In this document: one piece after another, positions 7,725-16,236 of the stretch
Layout of the letters: every line of letters begins with the position of its first letter
Numbering within the stretch: position 1 is the stretch's first letter
From: an uncultured bacterium
GTDB taxonomy: Bacteria > Verrucomicrobiota > Lentisphaeria > Victivallales > Victivallaceae
DNA: 49,915 bases
Assembly (NCBI GenBank): GCA_900551245.1
Contig: URVC01000032.1
Coordinates: 1-49,915, forward strand
Direction of reading: 5' to 3'
Made by a program: the position numbers and the translations under genes
The notes under the pieces: generated by a model
What the model saw: the letters and a program-made list of their open reading frames with translations, nothing else
What the model was told of the DNA's origin: nothing
Databases searched by the model: none

Positions 7725-8701
7725 AAGTCGTTTTCCTTATTCATTCGTTTGTGTTTCGTAACGTCTGCAAAGGCCGCCGGCCGGGTGCGGAGCTGGGATG
7801 GCGTGTAGCCGAACCGCGCCCGGAACTGGCGGGAAAAATAGATGACATCGCTGAAGCCGCAGCTGCCGGCGATCTCCGAGACATTGTAGGAGCTTTCTTC
7901 GAGCATCCGGCGGGCGTAGTTGAATTTCAGCGAATTGACATACTCTTTGATGGTGATGCCGTGAGCGCGCAGAAAGAGGCTGGAGAGGTAGTTCGGCGAA
8001 CAGCCGATCGCGTGCGCCGTCTCGGCCACATCGGGAAACCGGTTGGGGAAATTTTCATCGATGTACCGTTTTGCGCGGTGCGCCAGCGGATGAAACGATT
8101 CGGTCACGGTGTGCACGGTCTGCGTCTTTCGCGTTCCGGCGAGGCGCAGTTCAATGTCCAGCCGGAGTTTTTCAAACAGGGCCCGGGTCAGGTGGTCGCG
8201 GATCTCGTCGCACCGCCGGTCGCGATGGTCAGCCCAGGCGGAGAGCGCCTGAAGGATTCCGCAGTAGAAGAGCGGTTCCTCCAGCGGCAGAACATGGTAG
8301 ACCGTCGGGAGATGGTCGCGTCCGGCGCAGGCCAGATGCAGCGAAGCATGGTTGCTGCGGGTCATCAGAACGAAGTTGGCGAACGGGGCGCCGCCGCAGT
8401 TGTTGCTCCGTTCCGCGTGGGGCAGCCCTGGGGGAATCAGCAGCAGGTCGCCGCTGCGGAGCTGAACGGTCTGGTGAGGGAAACGGAATTCACACCCACC
8501 CTGAAGCTGGAGAAAAAGTTCCGGCTCCAGGTGGTAGAAGCTGTCGGGCACCTTCTCCCACATGCCTTCGGTGCGGGGCAGTACGGTTTCCCCTCTCTGC
8601 CGGCGGAACGCCTCCAGCGCGGGCAGAAACCACTCCTCCGACCAGCTCCGGTCGGTGTCGGCAAGATGGAGTTCGGGCAGTGTAAACGGTCTGTCGGTCA
8701 T
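7721..8701 (-). CDS. AraC-family transcriptional regulator
   Basis: The 326-residue protein has an N-terminal cupin-like sensor domain (about 45-120; PGLPHAERS resembles the usual cupin His motif) and a C-terminal double helix-turn-helix (about 210-312). The latter includes DVAETAHAIGCSPNYLSSLF and the second-helix signature VSEIAGSCGFSDVIYFSRQF. The sensor-first order is typical of sugar-responsive AraC proteins. AAAGG precedes the ATG by 7 bases. It is first in an operon with the PfkB kinase and diverges from the U32 gene. Confidence 0.88.
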   Translation of the reverse strand: MTDRPFTLPELHLADTDRSWSEEWFLPALEAFRRQRGETVLPRTEGMWEKVPDSFYHLEPELFLQLQGGCEFRFPHQTVQLRSGDLLLIPPGLPHAERSNNCGGAPFANFVLMTRSNHASLHLACAGRDHLPTVYHVLPLEEPLFYCGILQALSAWADHRDRRCDEIRDHLTRALFEKLRLDIELRLAGTRKTQTVHTVTESFHPLAHRAKRYIDENFPNRFPDVAETAHAIGCSPNYLSSLFLRAHGITIKEYVNSLKFNYARRMLEESSYNVSEIAGSCGFSDVIYFSRQFRARFGYTPSQLRTRPAAFADVTKHKRMNKENDL

Positions 8702-8720
8702 AGTGCGCCTTTCGGAGAAT

Positions 8721-8748
8721 AAAATATTGCCGTTTGGATAAATTGCAA
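8721..8748 (-). promoter_or_regulatory. Promoter of the araC-type/pfkB operon
   Basis: On the minus strand: -35 TTGCAA (8748-8743), 16-base spacer, -10 TATTTT (8726-8721), about 20 bases before the ATG. Confidence 0.55.
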
Positions 8749-8794
8749 GTCTCCATGCGGTGAAAATTCATCGTTGCGGGGGGCGTTTCCCTGC

Positions 8795-8823
8795 TTGCGG
8801 GGGAGCCGTTGCGGTGATATGTT
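8795..8823 (+). promoter_or_regulatory. Promoter of the U32 gene
   Basis: -35 TTGCGG, 17-base spacer, -10 TATGTT. The predicted leader is about 37 bases and contains GGGAG upstream of the ATG. Confidence 0.55.
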
Positions 8824-8866
8824 ATGAGTGTGATGAAAATTCGCTGTTCACGGGAGCCTTTGCCGC

Positions 8867-10945
8867 ATGGAGAGACAATCGAACGTTCCGGAGCTGCTCG
8901 CTCCGGCCGGAAATCTGGAAACCGCTCTTGCCGCGTTCGACGCGGGGGCCGATGCGGTCTACGGAGGGCTGGCCAAATTCAACGCCCGGGAACGGGCCGC
9001 CAATTTTTCCCCGGACGAACTGGGGAAACTTCTCCGCTATGCGCACGGCAACGGGCGTCGGGTCTACCTCACCTTCAACACCCTGCTTCGGGAGGAGGAA
9101 CTCGACGAGGCGGCGGAATTTCTGGCGGAACTGGCACGTCTGCGCCCCGATGCGCTGATCGTGCAGGATCTGGCGGTGGTGGAGCTCTGCCGCAACTATT
9201 TCCCTCAGCTGGTGTTGCACGCCTCGACACAGATGGGCATCCACAATTCGGCGGGGGTTGCGGCCGCGGCCGCACTCGGCATCCGCCGGGTGATTCTGGA
9301 GCGGCAGCTGACGCTTGAGGAGTTGCGGCGGATTGCCGCGGCTTCGCCGGTTGAACTGGAGGTGTTTGTTCACGGTTCGCTCTGCTGCAGTCTCTCCGGC
9401 CGCTGTCTTCTCTCATCGGCGCTCGGCGGATGGAGCGGCAACCGGGGCAAGTGCAAACAGCCCTGCCGCCGCAGTTACGAGGCGGGGAAGCGGCGGGGCT
9501 TTCTGCTTTCACCGAAGGATCTGGAGGGGGTGGATCTGCTGCCGGAGTTCCGGCGGCTCGGCATCGCCTCGCTGAAAGTCGAAGGGCGTCTGCGCGGACC
9601 GGAATATGTCTGGAAAACGGTCCACGCTTATCGGATGCTGCTCGATTCTCCGGAGGATCCCGCGGTCGAAGAGGAGGCGCGCCAGTTGCTTCGTTCGACC
9701 GCGACGCGCCGCCCGTCGAGCGGATTTTTCCGCCGGGAGGAGTGGAAAACGCTGATCGATTCCGAACGGCCCGGCGTATTCGGAGTGCGGGTCGGCACGG
9801 TCGGGAAGGTTTCGCGCTCGGGACTGTCGGTGCGGACGGAGGGGCGGCTTCACCTCGGCGACCGGCTCCGGCTGGTGCCGCCGGATGGCGGGGAGGGGAA
9901 CACCTTTTCGTTGATCTCGCTCCGGTTCCGGGGAGCGGATACGGTCCGGGTGCGGGCCGGTGTGGAGTGTTTTCTGCCCGGAGAGTTTGCCGCCGCGCCC
10001 GGATTTCTGCTCTACAAAATCGGGGAGAATGGATTTGATTTCAGCCGCCGGGCCTCGACGCTTCCAGCCGGGCGGCAGGCGGTGGCGGTGACGCTCCGCT
10101 GTTCCGCCACACGCTGGGAGGGGCGGATCGACGGCGTGGACGGGTGCTGGCAGGCGTCGGTCGATTTTGCTCCGGCAAAACAGCGCCCGCTGGATGCCGC
10201 AACCGTCGAAGCGGCGTTTGCCGCCGGAGTTCCGGAGCCGTGGGAGGCCGCACCGGTTCATGCGGTGGTGGAGGGGGCGTTTTTCGTGCCGTCGAGCAGT
10301 TGCCGTGAATTGCGGCGGAGTTTCTGGGAGTGGGCGGCAGGTCGCCTTGCCGGCCGGGAACTTCATCCGGAAATTCCCGCCGCGCTGGAAAAATTTCGCG
10401 CCCTCCGCCGGAATCCTCCGAAGCCGCCGGAATCGCTCCCGCTGGAACAGAATATGGCGGAACTGCGGATTCCTGCCTTTCTGCCGGAAGGCGAACTGCC
10501 GAAATGGCGGGAACGGATTTCACAGGCGTATGACGCCGGGGTCCGCCGTTTCCGGATCGGCGGAATCCACGGGCTGGAACTGCTCCGCCCGTTTGCCGGA
10601 GTTGAGATCATTGCTGAATTCCCGCTGCCGGTGACCAATTCGCTTGCGGCTCTGCTGCTCCGGGAAGAAGGGGTGTGCGCGGCGGAACCCTTCGCCGAAC
10701 TGGACCGCCGCTCGCTCTCCGCATTGCGGACCGCTTCCCCGCTGCCGTTGCTCCGCTGTTCCGGGCCGGTGCCGCTGCTGGTCACCCGGGCGGTTCTGCC
10801 GGCCGGGGAGTGGCGCGACGAGCGCGGCCGCCGATACCGGGTGGAACCGGGGGCGGAAAGCGGTGTGACACTGCTGTTCGCGGTCGGGAAAACTCCGGAA
10901 AGCGTCGACGGGGTCGAGCCGTTTTACTCCAATGAGTGGAAGTGA
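8867..10945 (+). CDS. U32 'peptidase' family protein, RlhA/TrhP-like RNA hydroxylation factor
   Basis: The 692-residue length matches the long U32 proteins (E. coli RlhA is about 650) rather than the short collagenase-like ones. Visible are the N-terminal PELLAPAGNLETALAAFDAGADAVYGGL (8-35), the family core LEVFVHGSLCCSLSGRCLLSS (164-184) and GNRGKCKQPCR (191-201), giving Cys173, 180, 196 and 200 as candidates for the iron-sulfur ligands of RlhA/TrhP. A later region (about 390-500) corresponds to the DUF3656-type domain. Family members hydroxylate cytidine or uridine in 23S rRNA or tRNA using prephenate-linked chemistry; the old peptidase label is doubtful. Which RNA is modified here is unknown. 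It converges with the ATP-cone gene. Confidence 0.82.
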   Translation: MERQSNVPELLAPAGNLETALAAFDAGADAVYGGLAKFNARERAANFSPDELGKLLRYAHGNGRRVYLTFNTLLREEELDEAAEFLAELARLRPDALIVQDLAVVELCRNYFPQLVLHASTQMGIHNSAGVAAAAALGIRRVILERQLTLEELRRIAAASPVELEVFVHGSLCCSLSGRCLLSSALGGWSGNRGKCKQPCRRSYEAGKRRGFLLSPKDLEGVDLLPEFRRLGIASLKVEGRLRGPEYVWKTVHAYRMLLDSPEDPAVEEEARQLLRSTATRRPSSGFFRREEWKTLIDSERPGVFGVRVGTVGKVSRSGLSVRTEGRLHLGDRLRLVPPDGGEGNTFSLISLRFRGADTVRVRAGVECFLPGEFAAAPGFLLYKIGENGFDFSRRASTLPAGRQAVAVTLRCSATRWEGRIDGVDGCWQASVDFAPAKQRPLDAATVEAAFAAGVPEPWEAAPVHAVVEGAFFVPSSSCRELRRSFWEWAAGRLAGRELHPEIPAALEKFRALRRNPPKPPESLPLEQNMAELRIPAFLPEGELPKWRERISQAYDAGVRRFRIGGIHGLELLRPFAGVEIIAEFPLPVTNSLAALLLREEGVCAAEPFAELDRRSLSALRTASPLPLLRCSGPVPLLVTRAVLPAGEWRDERGRRYRVEPGAESGVTLLFAVGKTPESVDGVEPFYSNEWK

Positions 10946-10957
10946 GCGCCGTGCGGC

Positions 10958-11899
10958 TCAGCTGATGGAAATCCGGTTCACCTCGCAGCGGAATCCGGCG
11001 GCGAGGGTTTCCGCAAGCTCCCGCCCGAGCTTCTCCGAGCCGAGCCGTTCGCCGCGCTCGTAATCGACGATGAAGTCCAGCATATCCGGCACCGCGAGGT
11101 AGAGCGGCAACGGTTCCGTGACGGCCAGATGTTGCTCGATCGCTTCGCGCGCCGCTTCCAGAATCTCCGTCATGCGGTAGAGCAGGGGCTCCACCTCCAG
11201 CTCGGTCACCGGGGGCGCAAGGTGGAATTTCTCCGCAAACGGCTTCATCATGAAGAAGAAGCTGATGCGGGAGAAGATCGGGGTTATCCCGTTGACCCGC
11301 AGGATGCCGTCGTCGATCAGCTTCTGCGCCTCTTCCGGCAGAATCCGGTAGAGTTCGCTCTGGGGGGCGGCCGGCGCGGGGGGCGGTTCGACCGGTTCGG
11401 GCGGCGGGGGCTCCTCTTCCGCAAGCTGTTCGTAGTGGCGGGCGAGCTCCAGCAAGAGGTGCGGCGAGGCCGCATCGAAGTGGAGCAGCCGCGCCGCGTC
11501 ACACACCTGGCGGACGATCCGGTCGAACCGTTCCGGCGGGCAGGCGAGAAACTTTGCGAGCAGTCCGGAGACCGATTCCGGGCGGGTGCTGATGGTGACG
11601 AGCCGTTCACTGCCGTTCCGGCGGAACAGGGCGGCGACCTCCGGGAACCCGGTCTCTTCGAGCATCCGCACGACCGCCGAGCCGAGTTCGCCGCGGCCGA
11701 AGACCGGTTCGGGGCGGTTGCTGTTGAGCAGCGTATATTCGACCGCGAGGGCGATGTCTTCGGCCATGTAGCTGGAGTCGCGCAGACCCGCCGCCAGGAA
11801 GCAGTGGATGAGTCTGGTCTGCAGCTCCACCGCGTCGAAGGGGACACGGCTGCCGTCGAATTCCTGAATTTGAATGAGTTTTTCCGCCAGTTTCACCAT
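10958..11899 (-). CDS. Stand-alone ATP-cone domain protein
   Basis: Residues about 8-95 fit the ATP-cone fold: IQEFDGSRVPFDAVELQTRL, a run of helices with DIALAVEYTLL, GRGELGSAVVRMLEETG and FPEVAALFRRNGSE. ATP-cones sense ATP/dATP at the N-terminus of ribonucleotide reductases and in NrdR. This 313-residue protein has no reductase domain and no NrdR zinc ribbon. Instead there is a middle helical segment, a Pro/Glu linker (about 158-176) and an unrecognised C-terminal domain (about 180-313). Role unknown; a nucleotide-gated regulator is one possibility (inference). The ATG lies only 6 bases downstream of a good -10 box, so the mRNA is probably leaderless. Confidence 0.65.
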   Translation of the reverse strand: MVKLAEKLIQIQEFDGSRVPFDAVELQTRLIHCFLAAGLRDSSYMAEDIALAVEYTLLNSNRPEPVFGRGELGSAVVRMLEETGFPEVAALFRRNGSERLVTISTRPESVSGLLAKFLACPPERFDRIVRQVCDAARLLHFDAASPHLLLELARHYEQLAEEEPPPPEPVEPPPAPAAPQSELYRILPEEAQKLIDDGILRVNGITPIFSRISFFFMMKPFAEKFHLAPPVTELEVEPLLYRMTEILEAAREAIEQHLAVTEPLPLYLAVPDMLDFIVDYERGERLGSEKLGRELAETLAAGFRCEVNRISIS

Positions 11900-11905
11900 A
11901 CATAT

Positions 11906-11934
11906 AACATAGTGCGCCTCGCGGGCGGTTGCAA
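11906..11934 (-). promoter_or_regulatory. Promoter giving a probable leaderless mRNA for the ATP-cone gene
   Basis: On the minus strand: -35 TTGCAA (11934-11929), 17-base spacer, -10 TATGTT (11911-11906). Only six bases separate the -10 from the ATG at 11899, so transcription should start at or next to the A of the start codon. Confidence 0.6.
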
Positions 11935-11999
11935 GCTGATTTTCCCCGGAGAGGAACGGATTTTTTTGCCGGAATTGCGGAAAAAGTTCTCCGGAGCGT

Positions 12000-12027
12000 T
12001 TGATATTTCCCGCGCTTAGGATATATT
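12000..12027 (+). promoter_or_regulatory. Promoter of the etfBA-acyl-CoA dehydrogenase operon
   Basis: -35 TTGATA, 16-base spacer, -10 TATATT; predicted leader about 60 bases to the GTG start of etfB. Confidence 0.65.
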
Positions 12028-12094
12028 ATCACGTTTGATTGTAAAATTTTTACGGATGCAACATCAACCATTAACCAAAATGGGAGTCGAAACT

Positions 12095-12991
12095 GTGAGT
12101 TATACCGTACTCGTGTTCGTCAAACAGGTTCCGGATACCCAGAACATCTCCGGCGACGCAATGACGCCGGAAGGGACCGTGAACCGGGCCGCGCTCCCGG
12201 CGATCTTCAATCCGGAGGATTTGAATGCGCTGGAACTGGCCCTGCAGCTCAAAGACCGTTACGGCGTCCGCGTGGTGGTTGCCACGATGGGAATGCCGGC
12301 TGCCGCCGAGGTTCTCCGGCAGGCGCTTTACCGCGGTGCGGATGAAGCGATTCTGGTGACCGACCGCGCGCTCGCCGGAGCCGATACCCTTGCGACAAGC
12401 TATACGCTCTCCTGCTGCGCGAAGAAGAGCGGCAAGGTCGATCTGATCCTCTGCGGCCGCCAGGCCATCGACGGCGACACCGCCCAGGTCGGGCCGCAGA
12501 TTGCGGAAAAACTCAAGCTCCCGCAGATCTGCTACGTCGAAGAGGTCGTCGAGCTCGGCAAAGGGAAGGTGGTGGCCCGCCGCGCGATCGATGGCGGGTA
12601 CGAAGTTCTCGAATCCCCCCTGCCGGCGTTGATGACCGTGATCGACTCCAACGAGCCGCGCCCGATGAACGCCAAGCTCATCATGAAATACAAGCGCGCC
12701 CGGACTCCCTCCGAAGTGGCTAAGGAATTCACCAACAACAACTACGCCGAAGGCAACGAACTCGATGCCCGGCTGCGGTCGCTCGAGGCGAAGGGGCTGC
12801 TGATCAAGGAGTACAGCGCCACCGATATCAACGCGGATCCGGCGCGCATCGGTTTCCCGGGCTCCCCGACCAAGGTGAAGCAGGTCATGAGCGTGGTGCT
12901 GACCGCCAGCGAAGCGAAGTCGGTTCCGGCCACCGCCGAGGGAATCAATGAACTGATTCATGAACTCATTAGCGATCACACTCTGGGGTAA
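12095..12991 (+). CDS. etfB: Electron transfer flavoprotein, beta subunit
   Basis: The product is the AMP/FAD-binding small subunit of ETF, which with EtfA passes electrons between an acyl-CoA dehydrogenase and its partner in the cytoplasm. I take the GTG at 12095 (SYTVLVFVKQVPDTQ follows), giving 298 residues and the canonical N-terminus. GGGAG lies 8 bases before it, whereas the upstream ATG (12080) and TTG (12035) have no ribosome site. Residues 123-134 read QAIDGDTAQVGP. This GDTAQVGP form is what electron-bifurcating ETFs of anaerobes carry, whereas mitochondrial-type ETFs differ here, so an NADH/ferredoxin-linked bifurcating ETF is likely (inference from the family). First gene of etfB-etfA-acd. 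Confidence 0.92.
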   Translation: MSYTVLVFVKQVPDTQNISGDAMTPEGTVNRAALPAIFNPEDLNALELALQLKDRYGVRVVVATMGMPAAAEVLRQALYRGADEAILVTDRALAGADTLATSYTLSCCAKKSGKVDLILCGRQAIDGDTAQVGPQIAEKLKLPQICYVEEVVELGKGKVVARRAIDGGYEVLESPLPALMTVIDSNEPRPMNAKLIMKYKRARTPSEVAKEFTNNNYAEGNELDARLRSLEAKGLLIKEYSATDINADPARIGFPGSPTKVKQVMSVVLTASEAKSVPATAEGINELIHELISDHTLG

Positions 12992-12999
12992 GCGTCATC

Positions 13000-14022
13000 A
13001 TGGCTGAAAAAATTGGTAACGTCTGGGTTTTTATCGAACAGGAAGGCGGCAAGATCGCCGATGTGAGCCTTGAACTGGTCTGCAAGGGCCGTGAACTCGC
13101 CGCTCAGCTGGGCGTCAAGACCGAAGCGCTCCTGCTCGGCGACAAGCTCGAGAAGTGCGTCGATACCCTCTACAGCTACGGCTGCGACACCGTCTATCTT
13201 GCGGAAGATCCGCGGCTCGAGCCTTTTACGGTTCTTCCGTACGCGAAGGTCATCATGGATCTGATCCGTGAACACAAGCCGAACATCCTTCTCTTCGGCG
13301 CCACGCTCAAGGGGCGCGAACTTGCGCCGCGCGTCGCCTCCGAGAAGCTCGGCGGCCTCACCGCCGACTGCACGCAGCTGCGGATTGACGACTTCGAAGA
13401 TAAGAAGAACAACAAGAGCTACACCAACAAGCTCATGCAGATCCGCCCGGCCTTCGGCGGCAACATCATTGCGACGATCGTCAACACCTGGGACGATCCG
13501 CAGATGGTGACCGTCCGCGAAGGGGTCATGAAGATGGATGCTCCGGATCCCTCCCGCAAGGGCAAGCTGGTCCGCGTCAAGCCGCAGATCACCGATGCGG
13601 AAACGGTGGTCAAGGTGCTCGAGCGGGTCCGTGCCGACAAGGAGGTCGATCTCAAGGGCGCTCAGATCATCGTCTCCGGCGGCTACGGTGTCGGCAGCAA
13701 GGCGAACTTCAAGCTGATCTACGATCTGGCCGAAGCGCTCGGCGGTGAAGTCGGCGCCTCCCGCGCCGCGGTGGACGCCGGGTGGATCGATCACGATCAT
13801 CAGGTCGGTCAGACCGGTGTGACGGTGCGTCCGCGCCTCTACATCGCTTGCGGTATCTCCGGTTCGATTCAGCACTGCGCCGGCATGTCGGATTCGAAAA
13901 AGATCATCGCGATCAACACCGATCCGGGCGCGCCGATTTTCAGCATCGCGCACTACTCGATCGTCGGTGACTTGAACACCGTGATTCCGCAAATGATCAA
14001 AGCATTCAAGGCCAAGCAGTAA
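13000..14022 (+). CDS. etfA: Electron transfer flavoprotein, alpha subunit
   Basis: This 340-residue FAD-binding large subunit has an N-terminal Rossmann-like domain (about 1-200) and a C-terminal FAD domain. The latter shows SGGYGVGS, GASRAAVDAGW, QVGQTGVTVRP, LYIACGISGSIQH, KIIAINTDPGAPIF and HYSIVGD, all standard EtfA marks. It has no extra N-terminal ferredoxin domain, unlike some clostridial EtfA. It starts 8 bases after etfB, with acyl-CoA dehydrogenase 12 bases downstream, so the three are co-transcribed. Confidence 0.95.
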   Translation: MAEKIGNVWVFIEQEGGKIADVSLELVCKGRELAAQLGVKTEALLLGDKLEKCVDTLYSYGCDTVYLAEDPRLEPFTVLPYAKVIMDLIREHKPNILLFGATLKGRELAPRVASEKLGGLTADCTQLRIDDFEDKKNNKSYTNKLMQIRPAFGGNIIATIVNTWDDPQMVTVREGVMKMDAPDPSRKGKLVRVKPQITDAETVVKVLERVRADKEVDLKGAQIIVSGGYGVGSKANFKLIYDLAEALGGEVGASRAAVDAGWIDHDHQVGQTGVTVRPRLYIACGISGSIQHCAGMSDSKKIIAINTDPGAPIFSIAHYSIVGDLNTVIPQMIKAFKAKQ

Positions 14023-14034
14023 GGATTATTCAAG

Positions 14035-15753
14035 ATGGCGAACTTTTTCAAAGACAACCCGGATTTGATGTTCACGCTGAATCATCTGGATCTGGCGGAA
14101 TCCACCAAGTTGCAGGAAAACGGCTACAAATATGCCGAGACCTATGACAATGCGCCGGTCGATTATGCCGATGCGCTGGATAACTTCAACCGCGTTCTCG
14201 AAGTGGTCGGCGAGATCTGCGGCGACCGGATCGAGCCCCGCTCGCGCACGGTCGACGCCGAAGGACCGCATTTTGCCGACGGCGTGGTCACCTATCACCC
14301 GCTGACGGTGCAGAACCTGAAGGATCTGACCCAGGCCGGTCTGATGGGTGTGATGCTCGGTCACCAGTACGGCGGCCTGAACTTCCCGGTTTCGGTCTAC
14401 ACGATGATGACCGAAATGGTTTCCCGTGCCGACGCGTCGTTGCAGAACATCTTCGGTCTGCAGGACATTGCCGAGACGATCAACTTCTTCGGCAGCGAAG
14501 AGCAGAAGAACACCTATCTGCCCAAATTCGCGAGCGGCGAATACGACGGTTCGATGGACCTCACCGAGCCGGATTTCGGTTCCGACCTTCAGTCGGTGCG
14601 GCTGCGCGCCTGGCAGGATGAGAAGACCGGCCAGTGGTACCTTAACGGAATGAAGCGCTTCATCACCAACGGTTGCGCCAAGGTGCACCTGGTGCTGGCC
14701 CGCTCCGAAGAGGGGACGACCGACGGCCGCGGCCTTTCGATGTTCATCTGCGAAGCGTGTCCGCAGCTGGTGGTCCGCCGGATCGAGAACAAGCTCGGCA
14801 TCCACGGCGTTGCCACGACCGAGTTGCAGTACAACGACGTGCCCGCTCAGCTCTGCGGCAAGCGCCGCATGGGGCTCATCCGCTACGTGATGAGTCTGAT
14901 GAACGGTGCCCGCGTCGCGATCAGCGGCCAGGCGGTCGGTATCGCCGAAGCGGCCTACCGCGAGGCGCGCAAGTATGCTTCCGAGCGTCAGCAGTTCAAG
15001 CGGTCGATCGACAAGTTCCCGGCGATCTACGACATGCTTTCGAGTATGAAGGTGCGGCTGACCGCCGCCCGGGCCCTGCTTTATGAAACGACCCGCGTCG
15101 TCGACCTGCGCAATGCCTACACCCACCTGGTTGAGCACGGCGAGAATCCGACCGCGGAAGAGCGTGCGTTGCAGAAGTACTACAACAAGACGGCGGCGGT
15201 GCTTACCCCGATGTGCAAGGCGCTGGCCACGGAAGTGGCGAACTCGGTCGCCTACGACGCGATTCAGATCCACGGCGGTACCGGTTTCATGAAGGACTTC
15301 AACGCCGAGCGTTTCTATCGCGACGCCCGCATCACCAACATTTACGAAGGCACCACGCAGCTGCAGGTGGTGGCGGCGATCGGCGGCGTGATTCAGCGCG
15401 ACAACGACCAGCGGATTCATGAACTCGCCGGTCTGGAATTCACCGGCAAGCTGGCGCGGCTCCGCGATATGGTGATGGAGCTTTACGAGGATCAGCTCAA
15501 GGCGGTGAAATTCGTCGCCGAGAAAAAGGATCCGGCCTATCACGATCTCATGGCCCGCAGTCTGGTCGAGATGGAGACCTACGTCTTCGTCGGTCTGCTG
15601 CTGCTGCGCGATGCGGCCAAGTGTGAAGAGCGTGCGGCGATTGCCGAGCGTTATGTGCTCGATTCGGTTCCGGAATTCCGGAAGCGCTATATGCGCGTGA
15701 CCTCCGGTGACGTGACGCTGATCGACAACAACCGCGACATCATCGATTATTGA
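14035..15753 (+). CDS. Acyl-CoA dehydrogenase
   Basis: The 572-residue flavoprotein is longer than short-chain butyryl-CoA dehydrogenases (about 380), having an N-terminal extension (about 1-60) and an extra C-terminal domain (about 430-572). Core marks are DLTEPDFGSDLQSV, the FAD/acyl-binding FITNG, LGIHGVATTELQYNDVPA, ASERQQFKRSIDKFPAIYDML, and QIHGGTGFMKDFNAERFYRDARITNIYEG ending in the catalytic-base position Glu of IYEGT. It passes electrons to the EtfAB encoded just upstream. The natural acyl chain is uncertain; with a bifurcating ETF it could work as an enoyl-CoA reductase in fermentation rather than in beta-oxidation (inference). Confidence 0.9.
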   Translation: MANFFKDNPDLMFTLNHLDLAESTKLQENGYKYAETYDNAPVDYADALDNFNRVLEVVGEICGDRIEPRSRTVDAEGPHFADGVVTYHPLTVQNLKDLTQAGLMGVMLGHQYGGLNFPVSVYTMMTEMVSRADASLQNIFGLQDIAETINFFGSEEQKNTYLPKFASGEYDGSMDLTEPDFGSDLQSVRLRAWQDEKTGQWYLNGMKRFITNGCAKVHLVLARSEEGTTDGRGLSMFICEACPQLVVRRIENKLGIHGVATTELQYNDVPAQLCGKRRMGLIRYVMSLMNGARVAISGQAVGIAEAAYREARKYASERQQFKRSIDKFPAIYDMLSSMKVRLTAARALLYETTRVVDLRNAYTHLVEHGENPTAEERALQKYYNKTAAVLTPMCKALATEVANSVAYDAIQIHGGTGFMKDFNAERFYRDARITNIYEGTTQLQVVAAIGGVIQRDNDQRIHELAGLEFTGKLARLRDMVMELYEDQLKAVKFVAEKKDPAYHDLMARSLVEMETYVFVGLLLLRDAAKCEERAAIAERYVLDSVPEFRKRYMRVTSGDVTLIDNNRDIIDY

Positions 15754-15781
15754 TTTCGCGCGGTTCCGGCAAAAAAATGCG

Positions 15782-15811
15782 GCGAAACGCATCGTTTTCG
15801 ATGCGTTTCGC
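15782..15811 (+). terminator. Hairpin after the etf-acd operon
   Basis: A perfect 13-bp stem (15782-15794 with 15799-15811) has a TTTT loop. It is followed only by a weak T-tract, so it may be an imperfect terminator or an mRNA 3'-end stabiliser before rpoZ. Confidence 0.5.
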
Positions 15812-15836
15812 TCGCTGATTTAGAGAGAAAGAGAGA

Positions 15837-16127
15837 ATGAGCATGAACAACAGTTATCTGGCCCGAGCCAAAAAGATGATTCCCGATCCGCAGATTCTGT
15901 CGGTTGTCGCCGCGAAACGCGCCAAGCAGCTTGCGTTCGGCGCGCGGCCGATGATCAAATGCGATTCCGAAAATCTGCTTGATGTGGCATTGCTCGAAAT
16001 TGCCGAAGGGCTGCTGAGCTATGAATTCGGCACCCCGGGGGAGACTCCTTCCGGACTGCCTCCAATGCCGGAAAATCCGGAAGAGGCTCCGGCGGCGGAG
16101 GAGAAAACGGAACCGGATGCGCAGTGA
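15837..16127 (+). CDS. rpoZ: RNA polymerase omega subunit
   Basis: The 96-residue product has the omega core LSVVAAKRAKQLAFGARPMIKCDSENLLDVALLEIAEGLL, with V-x-x-R-x-x-Q-L-x-x-G-x-x-P and the A-L-x-E-I-A-x-G ending. It assists assembly of the beta' subunit into core polymerase. The C-terminal ~35 residues are a Pro/Glu-rich tail. Two in-frame ATGs (15837 and 15843) follow an AGAGAGAAAGAGAGA purine run; either may start. A terminator follows before purE. Confidence 0.82.
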   Translation: MSMNNSYLARAKKMIPDPQILSVVAAKRAKQLAFGARPMIKCDSENLLDVALLEIAEGLLSYEFGTPGETPSGLPPMPENPEEAPAAEEKTEPDAQ

Positions 16128-16170
16128 CTGGCTTTCCCCCCCGACGGGAAAATACGCTCTGCCGTCAGCC

Positions 16171-16202
16171 GGCCCGTGGAATGATTTTCACGGGCCTTTT
16201 GT
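16171..16202 (+). terminator. Rho-independent terminator after rpoZ
   Basis: An 8-bp GC stem (GGCCCGTG/CACGGGCC, 16171-16178 and 16189-16196) is followed by TTTTGT. Confidence 0.75.
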
Positions 16203-16236
16203 CCAGAAAAATCTTGTGTGTGGAGTAGAATAGGAT

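Noticed and set aside
10958..11899. Annotation of the ATP-cone protein as NrdR
   Set aside because: NrdR is about 150 residues with a four-cysteine zinc ribbon before the cone; no such cysteines are present.
14026..15792. Minus-strand 588-residue open frame opposite acyl-CoA dehydrogenase
   Set aside because: Same artefact: antisense to a clearly conserved gene, biased composition, no ribosome site.
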